Shown: positions 50,685-58,018 of the stretch, piece by piece | Position numbering within the stretch: position 1 is the first letter of the stretch | Layout of the letters: the number at the start of each line of letters is the position of its first letter | NCBI GenBank assembly: GCA_905192745.1 | Contig: CAJJLZ010000012.1 | Span: forward strand, 1 to 64,000 | Length of the DNA: 64,000 nt | Reading direction: 5' to 3' | Source of the DNA: an uncultured Oscillospiraceae bacterium | GTDB lineage: Bacteria > Bacillota > Clostridia > Oscillospirales > Acutalibacteraceae | Made by a program: the position numbers and the translations under genes | Notes under the pieces: model-generated | What the model saw: the letters and a program-made list of their open reading frames with translations, nothing else | Databases searched by the model: none | What the model was told of the DNA's origin: nothing

Positions 50685-53606
50685 TCAGCCGTTTCGCGCT
50701 TCCATCGCCGCGAGGAGGGAGCGGATGCGGATGCGCACCGCGCCAAGATTGTTGATTTCGTCGATTTTGAGCTGGGTGTACAGCTTGCCGCCCTTCTCCA
50801 GAATGGTGCGGACCTCGTCGGTGGTGATCGCGTCGATCCCACAGCCGAAGGACACCAGTTGTATCAGCTGCATATCCGGCTGGGTGGTGACGTATTCCGC
50901 CGCGCTGTACAGGCGGGAATGGTAGGTCCACTGATTCAGCACATGGACCGGCTGTTTCGGCTCGCGGTAGGCGACCGCGTCCTCGGTCACTACCGTCAGG
51001 CCAAAGGAGGCGATCATGGAATCAATGCCGTGGTTGATCTCCGGGTCCACATGATAGGGCCGGCCGGAGAGTACGATGATGTTCCGCCCGTTTTTCCGGG
51101 CGTCCGCGATCATTTCCGCGCCCTTTTCCCGCAACATGCCAAGGTAGGCGGCGTACGCGCCGTAGGCGGCCTTGCTGGCGGCCTTCACCTCGCCCGCCGG
51201 GATGCCGAATTCCGCCCCGAAATACTCCGCCGCCTTTTTTGCGAAATCGCGGGGACGGTGCATCCCGAAATAGGGATGGAGGAACCGGGTGTTTTTCAGC
51301 GCGAGGACATTGGCGTCGATCAGCTCGGGATAATAGGCGACGACCGGGCAGTTATAGTGGTTGTCGCCCTTCCCCTCGTCGAAGTTATAGGGCAGGCAGG
51401 GATAGAAGATCGCGTCCACCCCCATGTCCAGCAGCTTTTCCACATGGCCGTGAATCAGCTTGGCGGGGTAGCACACCGTGTCCGAGGGGATGGTGTGCTG
51501 CCCGCAGGCGTACAGGCTGCGGGAGGATTCGGGGGAAAGCACCACTTCGAATCCGAGCGTCGTGAAGAAGGTATGCCAGAAGGGAAGGTTTTCGTACATA
51601 TTCAGCGCCATAGGCAGCCCGATCCGCCCGCGGCGGTTTTCCCCGCCGCGGAGGGAGCGCAGGTACTCGTATTTCCACTTGTACAGGTTGGGAATATTCT
51701 TTTGTTCCCCCTTGCCGAGCGGGCGTTCACAGCGGTTGCCCGAGATGAAGCGCCGCTTTCCGCCGAAGGTGTTGACGGTGAGCTGGCAGTGGTTGCCGCA
51801 CAGCCCGCATTGGCTGGACTTCGCGGTGTGTTCGAAACGCTTCAGCTCGTCCGCCGTCAGCAGGCCGCTCTTTTCCAGACGGAGGTCCCGGGCGGCGAGG
51901 GCCGCGCCGTAGGCGCCCATAATCCCGGCGATGGTCGGGCGGACGACCTCGGCGCCCAGCTCCAGTTCAAAGCTGCGGAGAACGGCGTCATTCAGAAAGG
52001 TGCCGCCCTGCACTACGATATGCCGGCCCAGCTCGGACGGGCTGGAAGCGCGGATAACCTTGTAAATTGCGTTTTTGACAATGCTCATGGACAGGCCGGC
52101 GGAGATGTCGTCCACCCCCGCGCCCTCCTTCTGGGCCTGCTTGACCGAGGAGTTCATGAACACCGTACAGCGGGAGCCGAGGTCCACCGGTTTTTCCGCG
52201 AAAAGGCCGAGGACGGCGAAATCCGCGATGGAATACCCCAGCGCTTTGGCAAAGGTTTCGATAAAGGAGCCGCAGCCGGAGGAGCAGGCCTCGTTGAGCA
52301 TGATGCTGTCGATCGCGCCGTTGCGGATCTTGAAGCATTTCATATCCTGCCCGCCGATGTCGATGATAAAATCCACCTCCGGGTTGAAGTGGGCGGCGGC
52401 GCGGTAATGCGCCACCGTTTCCACCAGCCCGAGGTCGATGTTGAAGGCGTTTTTAATCAGATCCTCGCCGTAGCCGGTGGCCGCGCTGCCCCGGATGGCA
52501 ATCCGGTCCCCGAAGCGGCGGTAGATTTCCTTCAGCTGTTCCAGCACCACGGCGACCGGATTGCCGCCGTTGGAGGCGTAGTAGGTGTACAGCAGCCCGC
52601 CGTCCGGCGTGACCAGCGCCAGTTTGGTCGTGGTGGAGCCGGCGTCCACCCCAAGGTACGCGTCCCCGGTGTAGCCGTCAACGTCGATGGCGGGAGGACA
52701 GTGGGCGGCGTGCCGGGCGGAAAAGGCCGCGTATTCCTCCTTCGAGGCGAAGAGGGGGGGGAGGGTATTGGTGGTGTTCTTCTGAGCGGAGGCGCTGTCG
52801 ATCCGCCGCAGCACCTCGTCAAACGGCATCGGCTGGGCGTTATTGCCCGCATAGACCGCCGCGCCTACCGCGACGAATACGTCGGCGTTTTCAGGAAAAA
52901 CCGCGTTTTCGGGGGAGAGCTTCAGCGTTTCCACAAACCGTTCCCGCAGACCGCTCAGGAAGAAGAGCGGGCCGCCGAGGAACAGCACTTTTCCCTTAAT
53001 CTCCCGCCCTTGAGCGAGGCCGGCGATGGTTTGGTTCACCACCGCCTGAAAGATGCTCGCCGCGATATCCTCCTTCCGCGCGCCCTGATTGAGCAGGGGC
53101 TGGATGTCCGACTTGGCGAACACCCCGCAGCGGGAGGCGATGGAATACAGCTTTTCATGATGCAGGCTGAGCTCGTTCAGCTCGTCCGGCGTGACGTTCA
53201 GCAGGGTGGCCATCTGGTCGATGAACGCGCCGGTCCCGCCCGCGCAGGAACCGTTCATCCGTTCTTCCAGCCCGCCGGAGAAGAAGATGATCTTTGCGTC
53301 TTCCCCGCCGAGCTCCACCACCACGTCGGCGTCGGGGATGAAGCGTTCCACCCCGCCGGCGGTGGCAAAAACCTCCTGCACAAATTCCAGATCGGCGGCT
53401 TTCGCCACACCGAGACCGGCCGAGCCGGTGACCGCGACCTGCACCTCCCCGTTTCCCAGTTTGGGAGCAAGAAGACGGAGCATTTCGGCGGTCTTCTCCC
53501 GCACCTTCGACATGTGCCGCTCGTAGGTCTTGAACAGTATGTTATCCTGATCGTCCAGCAGCACAACCTTGACGGTTGTGGAGCCGATGTCAATTCCAAT
53601 GCGCAA
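50685..53606 (-). CDS. Acyl-CoA dehydratase activase with two BcrAD/BadFG ATPase domains
   Basis: A 973-residue protein. Two ASKHA-type ATPase domains occur: the first starts RIGIDIGSTTVKVVLLDD, the second (about 320) LGVDAGSTTTKLALVTPDGG. A Cys cluster SSQCGLCGNHCQL lies at about 620, and the rest (about 660-970) resembles the DUF2229 dehydratase fold, with conserved Cys in YACGQHTIPSDTVCYPAKL. The start is a TTG at 53606 after TTAGGAGG. It would use ATP to reduce an iron-sulfur partner for radical dehydration. No hgdC/hgdA set is nearby. Confidence 0.85.
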   Translation of the reverse strand: MRIGIDIGSTTVKVVLLDDQDNILFKTYERHMSKVREKTAEMLRLLAPKLGNGEVQVAVTGSAGLGVAKAADLEFVQEVFATAGGVERFIPDADVVVELGGEDAKIIFFSGGLEERMNGSCAGGTGAFIDQMATLLNVTPDELNELSLHHEKLYSIASRCGVFAKSDIQPLLNQGARKEDIAASIFQAVVNQTIAGLAQGREIKGKVLFLGGPLFFLSGLRERFVETLKLSPENAVFPENADVFVAVGAAVYAGNNAQPMPFDEVLRRIDSASAQKNTTNTLPPLFASKEEYAAFSARHAAHCPPAIDVDGYTGDAYLGVDAGSTTTKLALVTPDGGLLYTYYASNGGNPVAVVLEQLKEIYRRFGDRIAIRGSAATGYGEDLIKNAFNIDLGLVETVAHYRAAAHFNPEVDFIIDIGGQDMKCFKIRNGAIDSIMLNEACSSGCGSFIETFAKALGYSIADFAVLGLFAEKPVDLGSRCTVFMNSSVKQAQKEGAGVDDISAGLSMSIVKNAIYKVIRASSPSELGRHIVVQGGTFLNDAVLRSFELELGAEVVRPTIAGIMGAYGAALAARDLRLEKSGLLTADELKRFEHTAKSSQCGLCGNHCQLTVNTFGGKRRFISGNRCERPLGKGEQKNIPNLYKWKYEYLRSLRGGENRRGRIGLPMALNMYENLPFWHTFFTTLGFEVVLSPESSRSLYACGQHTIPSDTVCYPAKLIHGHVEKLLDMGVDAIFYPCLPYNFDEGKGDNHYNCPVVAYYPELIDANVLALKNTRFLHPYFGMHRPRDFAKKAAEYFGAEFGIPAGEVKAASKAAYGAYAAYLGMLREKGAEMIADARKNGRNIIVLSGRPYHVDPEINHGIDSMIASFGLTVVTEDAVAYREPKQPVHVLNQWTYHSRLYSAAEYVTTQPDMQLIQLVSFGCGIDAITTDEVRTILEKGGKLYTQLKIDEINNLGAVRIRIRSLLAAMEARNG

Positions 53607-54026
53607 AGCAGGGCCTCCTAACAATATATGGGATGAGGAACAGCGGAAACCGCCATCCCTTGTAGAAGCGTCGGACAGGCGCGCGCCCCATGGAGCGGCG
53701 TCCGGACAACCGGGGTAAAGAACTCCAGCATCTTTTTATTATAGCACCAGTCGGTGGGAAGAGCAAGCAAAAGCCGCATTTTCTTCGCTTTTCCGCCGTG
53801 TCGGATTCTGGAAGAATCTCTGGGAGAATCCCGGGAATCTCTCAGAGATTCCCGGGAAAAACGGTTGCGAAAAATTGGTTTGCTACGGTATACTAAACAT
53901 TAATCCATAAAAGATTACAGGATTGTCATACGATTGTAACCGCGCTGTCATTGCCATTGTTTTGACGGTGAAGTATACTGGAATTAAAGCAGAAAAATAA
54001 GGAAAAAGGCGGGGAGTGTGAAAAGG
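53607..54026. other. Divergent intergenic region with palindrome
   Basis: 420 bases without a gene. On the minus strand, TGCTATAAT (plus ATTATA at 53738-53743) is an extended -10 for the activase pair with a weak TTGCTC-like -35. A palindrome CCCGGGAATCTCT-c-AGAGATTCCCGGG occupies 53830-53856 with a related half (GAATCTCT) upstream. Two plus-strand promoters follow (listed next). Confidence 0.6.
53865..53979 (+). promoter_or_regulatory. Two promoters of the lipoprotein gene
   Basis: Proximal: TTGCCA (53951-53956), 17 bases, TATACT (53974-53979). Distal: TTGCGA (53865-53870), 18 bases, TATACT (53889-53894). Both face the 54027 gene. Confidence 0.6.
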
Positions 54027-55259
54027 ATGGTTATGAAAAGAAAAGCGGTCCTGCGGCTGTTCGGCTTTCTCCTGTCCTGCGTGATGCTGGCCGGCTGTCA
54101 GCCGGTTCCCGCGGCGGGGGTTGTATCGTCGGCTTTGCCCGGAGCGTCCGGAGCGCAGGAAAGCGCGTCGTCCACGTCGTCTGCGGCGGATGAAAAGAAG
54201 CCGATGGCCGGGGGAATCCGGGAGACGGTATATTTCCATAATAACGGAACGATGGATGCGGATAAAATAAAGGAAAGCTGGCAGATTGTTGATTCGATGA
54301 CGGAGAACCGGCGAAAGGAATTGACGGAGGAATTCCTCCGGACATGGGATGTGTACAAGGAAGCCCCGGACGGCGCGGCCGGCACGCAGGGACGCCCCTT
54401 GCTGGAATATTATTCGAACGAGGCCAAACGGATTACCGGCGTGGTTTTTCATCTCTGGTCACAGCGTCGGACGTTGAACGAGGAGTTCTGGGGAAAGGGA
54501 GACCCGGACGAATGGATCGAAACGGCGACGTACTGCACCCTGCTGCATTGGGACGATCTTGAGAAGCGGGGGACGCTGGTCTATGACCGCGACGCGGAAC
54601 AGAGAACCCGGTGGGAACGGTATTATGACCCGGATGGGGTGCAGAAGCAGTATATCGCCTATGAATACGCCGAGGGTCTTCCGATCCTGCTGATTACTCA
54701 ATACGAGGGGCCGGAGCTGCAAACTCCGTCGTGTGATGAAGGCAATGTGCTGAACCAGCCGCAGAGGTTCTGGCTTTATCAGAATCTGGCGGAATACGAC
54801 GCGGCGGGACGGCTGCAGAAATACAAGGGGACGCTGCACGCGGGCGACCGCGCTGTATTCCAATATGACGGCGCGGGCCGCCTGCAGACGATCCGGGAAG
54901 AAACCGATCAGCCGGTCAAAGGGCAGGAGGACAATTTCTCCGGGAAAGTCACCTTCACCTATCGGGACGACGGCAGTCTGGATACCATGGATTATGGGTT
55001 TCTCTACTGGGGTTCCTCCACAGACTGCAGCGGAGCGGCGGCCTATGACGAGCAGGGGCGGCTGGTGTACCGGCATTACTACATCACCCACGGCTACCAC
55101 TACCGCGTTTATCTGTATAACGGGGAAGAGACGCGCCCTTGGGCCTGGATGGAGTTCTGTACGCAGGCCCTCAGCTCGCCGGACGAAGAAACCGGCGTTT
55201 ATTATGGCTGCGGTTGTTTTTTCTATCTTTTTGAAAAACAGGAAGCGGCCGCCGGATAA
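54027..55259 (+). CDS. Hypothetical lipoprotein
   Basis: A 410-residue lipoprotein. The signal peptide ends in LAGC (Cys about 24), and a Ser/Ala-rich linker follows. The mature part has YD/RHS-like short repeats: EYDAAGRLQKYKG, QYDGAGRLQTI, TYRDDGSLDTMDYG and AYDEQGRLVYRHYY. These suggest a beta-strand repeat surface protein. I do not recognise a named family. GTG at 54018 and ATG at 54033 are other possible starts. Confidence 0.75.
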   Translation: MVMKRKAVLRLFGFLLSCVMLAGCQPVPAAGVVSSALPGASGAQESASSTSSAADEKKPMAGGIRETVYFHNNGTMDADKIKESWQIVDSMTENRRKELTEEFLRTWDVYKEAPDGAAGTQGRPLLEYYSNEAKRITGVVFHLWSQRRTLNEEFWGKGDPDEWIETATYCTLLHWDDLEKRGTLVYDRDAEQRTRWERYYDPDGVQKQYIAYEYAEGLPILLITQYEGPELQTPSCDEGNVLNQPQRFWLYQNLAEYDAAGRLQKYKGTLHAGDRAVFQYDGAGRLQTIREETDQPVKGQEDNFSGKVTFTYRDDGSLDTMDYGFLYWGSSTDCSGAAAYDEQGRLVYRHYYITHGYHYRVYLYNGEETRPWAWMEFCTQALSSPDEETGVYYGCGCFFYLFEKQEAAAG

Positions 55260-55275
55260 CCGTCGGCAGGAGCGA

Positions 55276-55297
55276 CAGGGCGGCTTTCGCCGCCCTG
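55276..55297 (+). other. Hairpin before coaX
   Basis: CAGGGCGGC-TTTC-GCCGCCCTG is a perfect 9-base stem with a tetraloop. There is no T-tract. It could stabilise RNA or be a weak terminator of the lipoprotein gene. Confidence 0.55.
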
Positions 55298-55330
55298 CAA
55301 TATTTGCGGAATCAGAAAGGAAGAATTTCC

Positions 55331-56098
55331 ATGCTGCTTGTACTGGATATGGGGAACACCAACATTACCATCGGGATTTTTGAAAACGACCGTCTGCGGC
55401 TGGAATCCCGCATCGCGACCGACCACACCAAGATGGAGGATCAGTACGCGGTGGAGCTGCTGGACATCCTGCGGCTGTACGGCGTGAACGAGCGGGAGTT
55501 CAGGGGGGCGATCATCTCCTCGGTTGTCCCGCCCCTCAACCACACCATCCGCCGCGCGGTGGAAAAGGTGACCGGCGTATCTCCCATGCTGGTCGGCCCC
55601 GGCGTGAAGAGCGGGCTGGATATCCGGATCGACAACCCCGCCCAGCTCGGCGCCGACCTGCTGGTGGGCGCGGTGGCGGGGGTGGCGGAATTCGGCGCTC
55701 CCTGCATCATCTGGGACCTCGGCACCGCCACGACCGTGTCGGTGGTGGATAAGCAGGGCGTATTCCGCGGCGGCGCGATTATGCCGGGAGTGGGGGTGTC
55801 CTTTGACACGCTGGCCTCCCGCGCCTCTCAGCTTCAGTCCATCAGCTTTGAAGCGCCGGAAAAGGTGGTGGGCGCAAACACCATCGCCAGTATGCAGTCC
55901 GGAGCGGTATACGGTACGGCCGCCATGCTGGATGGTATGTGCGACCGCATTGAGGAGGAGATGGGCTATCCGATGACCGTAATCGCTACCGGCGGTTTGG
56001 GGCGGGAAATCGTCCGTCACTGCCGGCGGGAGATTATTTACGACGACACCCTGCTGCTGACCGGACTGCGGCTGGTGTACGAAAAGAATAAAAAGTAA
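55331..56098 (+). CDS. coaX: Type III pantothenate kinase
   Basis: A 255-residue kinase that phosphorylates pantothenate, the first step of CoA synthesis. The phosphate loop is LDMGNTNITIGIFEND, followed by YAVELLDILRLYGV and the catalytic GADLLVGAVAG, WDLGTATTVSVVD and GGAIMPGVGVSFDTLASRASQL motifs. ATG at 55331 follows AGAAAGGAAG. The neighbouring S component may supply pantothenate. Confidence 0.95.
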   Translation: MLLVLDMGNTNITIGIFENDRLRLESRIATDHTKMEDQYAVELLDILRLYGVNEREFRGAIISSVVPPLNHTIRRAVEKVTGVSPMLVGPGVKSGLDIRIDNPAQLGADLLVGAVAGVAEFGAPCIIWDLGTATTVSVVDKQGVFRGGAIMPGVGVSFDTLASRASQLQSISFEAPEKVVGANTIASMQSGAVYGTAAMLDGMCDRIEEEMGYPMTVIATGGLGREIVRHCRREIIYDDTLLLTGLRLVYEKNKK

Positions 56099-56299
56099 TC
56101 GAACGGAAAAGCGGAGGGCGTGGAAGCTCTGCAAAAAGTTCCGAAAGCACGAAAAATATGCCGGCTCAGGGTGGCGCGGCGGGGAAATATCGTGTATAAT
56201 GAATCCGGAAAAGCCGGATTCATCGAAAAACGATTGTCAGGTCAAAGGCCCTTCCTGCCGCCTTGCAGCGCCATCGTTTTTCTCCTCGGCATCTATCTT

Positions 56300-56400
56300 T
56301 ATGGTGTAATGCCGTTTGGGAAAATGCCGACAGGCATTTTCGATTGCGCCGCGGGAAAAGGCGAGCATAGAACCCGGCCGGGCGGCGCTATGGTGTAATA
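56300..56400 (+). repeat. 89-bp structured repeat, diverged copy
   Basis: It opens with TATGGTGTAATG at 56300, and a second start TATGGTGTAAT at 56389 keeps the 89-base period of the copies at 28082-28248. The hairpin GAAAATGCC-GACA-GGCATTTTC is perfect; compared with the other copies one G-C pair becomes A-T and a C-G pair is added, so the fold is conserved. The second stem GCGCCGC...GCGGCGC is also kept. Confidence 0.75.
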
Positions 56401-56465
56401 AAGCGGGTCTGGAGTAAGCCCGTAAAAAACCGACAGGCGAAATACCGTCGGTTCTACGCCGGAAA

Positions 56466-56527
56466 CCGTGGACAGCGGATACGGAAACGGCGCGGCAGCC
56501 TTTGGCGCCGCAGCGGTTTCCCCACGG
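56466..56527 (+). promoter_or_regulatory. Nested hairpin in the leader
   Basis: CCGTGG (56466-56471) pairs with CCACGG (56522-56527); GGAAAC (56483-56488) with GTTTCC (56516-56521); GGCGC (56489-56493) with GCGCC (56505-56509). The bulges are 11 and 6 bases. The asymmetric fold resembles a ligand-binding aptamer or a regulatory leader. Confidence 0.45.
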
Positions 56528-56674
56528 AGAGGGCGTATGGTCGGACGGGGTCCGAATAGATATTTTATTCCGCGTTCGGGGCGGCTGCCGCCGGAACGCG
56601 GCGCGCTGTATCTCTTCTCGCCCGAATCTCCAAGGGCGGATCAAAGGGAGCAGCAGCAAGGAGGTTTTGTCGTA

Positions 56675-57370
56675 ATGACAAGAAGCAAGCTGGAGAAACT
56701 GGTTTTGACCGCGATGTTCTGCGCGATCATAACCGCCATGACCTTTATTCCGTTTGTGGGCTACATTACCTACGGGGGGCTGAGCATCACTACGCTGCAT
56801 GTCGTGGCGATCCTCGGGGCGGTCACTCTCGGCCCGGCCCGCGGGGCGGTGATCGGTCTGGTCTGGGGCGTGACCTGTCTGCTGTATGCGCTGGCAAACG
56901 GTACGGCGGATGCGGCGATCTTCCTGAATCCGCTGGTTTCGGTGCTGCCGCGCCTGATCGTCGGCTTCGCCGCCGGCTGGTATTTCCGCTGGTTCCATAC
57001 GCTGTTCCGCAAGCTGAGCCGCCGGAAGGCGGAAGCCGCGGCTCCGTCGGCGGAAGCAGCGCCGGCCCGCCGTCCAAACGTGCTGGTGCGCTGGGTGCGC
57101 TCCTTCCGGGGAAAGGGACCGGCGGTGGCGGCTTCGGCCGTGGCGGCCGCGCTTGGGACCCTGACCAATACCGCGCTGGTGATTACGGCGATTCACCTGT
57201 TCGGCGGCAGCGGCGTGGTAAAGATGGGCGCTGTGCTGCAGGCTATCGTGGGTACGGCGCTGAGCCTGAATATGGCGGTTGAACTGCCGCTGGCCATCCT
57301 GGTGGTTCCCGTCGTCGCCATGCCTCTGTTCCAACTGATGCGCCGGCAGGGGACGACGGATATCCGGTAG
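56675..57370 (+). CDS. ECF transporter S component
   Basis: A 231-residue membrane protein with six segments, of the ECF (energy-coupling factor) vitamin-uptake type. LVLTAMFCAIITAMTFIPFVGYITYGGLSITTLHVVAILGA is the typical S-component start, and a hydrophilic loop of about 45 residues (SRRKAEAAAPSAEAAPARRP) is inserted in the middle. Its place after coaX suggests pantothenate (PanT-like) but other vitamins are possible. The start at 56675 follows AAGGAGG. The A/A'/T module is not in the window. Confidence 0.85.
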   Translation: MTRSKLEKLVLTAMFCAIITAMTFIPFVGYITYGGLSITTLHVVAILGAVTLGPARGAVIGLVWGVTCLLYALANGTADAAIFLNPLVSVLPRLIVGFAAGWYFRWFHTLFRKLSRRKAEAAAPSAEAAPARRPNVLVRWVRSFRGKGPAVAASAVAAALGTLTNTALVITAIHLFGGSGVVKMGAVLQAIVGTALSLNMAVELPLAILVVPVVAMPLFQLMRRQGTTDIR

Positions 57371-57389
57371 CCGAAGAATAAGAATAAAT

Positions 57390-57430
57390 AAAACGCGCGC
57401 CTTTCCAATAACGGAAAGGCGCGCGTTTTT
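57390..57430. terminator. Bidirectional terminator
   Basis: AAAACGCGCGCCTTTCC, six-base loop, GGAAAGGCGCGCGTTTTT. A perfect stem with tracts on both strands. Confidence 0.92.
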
Positions 57431-57455
57431 CTGATAGACAGGGAACGATGGGGGA

Positions 57456-57791
57456 CTATACCGCGTAAGGCTGCAGCGCATCCAGCACCGTACTGACGAA
57501 GCTTTCGGCCGCGCCCCAGTCGAAGCGGAACAGGCCCTCGCCGCCTCCGCCGCTGACGCAGACCACCCGGGTACGCCCCTCGAGATTGTCAACGGTTGCA
57601 GTCAGGGTTAACCGGTTCCCCGCCCGATAATAATGCTTTTCGTACACCAAGACAATACAGAGCGCCTGATTTGACGCGCGAAGGACATAGGAATCAATGC
57701 GTTCTCCGGTAATACTGCCGTCCACGATGGCGGCGTCAATCGTCCGGGCCGCGTCGTCCGGCGGGAGAGAAACGTACATAGTCTTTGCCAT
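57456..57791 (-). CDS. Conserved small protein (DUF6054-like)
   Basis: A 111-residue cytoplasmic protein. MAKTMYVSLPPDDAARTIDAAIVDGSITGERIDSYV and LVYEKHYYRAGNRLTLTATVDNLEGRTRV, GGGGEGLFRFDWGAAESF are conserved-looking patterns. I believe this is the DUF6054 family, from memory only. The start at 57791 follows GGAGG. Promoter: TTGTGT-17-TATAAT on the minus strand (57914-57886). Function is unknown. Confidence 0.75.
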   Translation of the reverse strand: MAKTMYVSLPPDDAARTIDAAIVDGSITGERIDSYVLRASNQALCIVLVYEKHYYRAGNRLTLTATVDNLEGRTRVVCVSGGGGEGLFRFDWGAAESFVSTVLDALQPYAV

Positions 57792-57885
57792 GACAGTGCC
57801 TCCGCTTTCCGCCGCGCCGCGGCCGGGCGGCCGACGCGGCTGTTTTTGAAGAGCCCATCCGCCGGCCGCGGAAAGCCCTGCTTCC

Positions 57886-57914
57886 ATTATAGAGAAAACG
57901 TCGTGAAAACACAA
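57886..57914 (-). promoter_or_regulatory. Promoter of the 57456 gene
   Basis: On the minus strand TTGTGT (57914-57909), 17 bases, TATAAT (57891-57886). Confidence 0.6.
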
Positions 57915-57924
57915 GTCCGGCGAT

Positions 57925-57962
57925 AAAAAACGGACGGCCCTGCATAAATGCAGAACCGTCCG
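57925..57962 (-). terminator. adhE terminator
   Basis: CGGACGG..CTGCAT-aa-ATGCAG..CCGTCCG with the minus-strand T-tract (plus AAAAAA, 57925-57930). Confidence 0.85.
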
Positions 57963-58018
57963 CCAGCGAGGTCAACAGTATGGGAAACCATGCCCGGGGA
58001 GGAACAAGGGAAGCCGTC

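Larger units (their letters stand above)
56099..56674 (+). other. Long leader region before the S component gene
   Basis: 576 bases with no gene. It contains a diverged copy of the 89-bp repeat (56300-56388, with the next unit starting at 56389) and two folded regions: AACCGAC/GTCGGTT (about 56429-56454) and a nested hairpin at 56466-56527. It could be an RNA leader regulating the transporter. No known riboswitch consensus was recognised. A -10-like GTATAAT is at about 56193-56199. Confidence 0.5.

Noticed and set aside
50673..53621. A 982-residue plus-strand frame opposite the activase
   Set aside because: Antisense shadow; the minus-strand frame has two clear ATPase domains.
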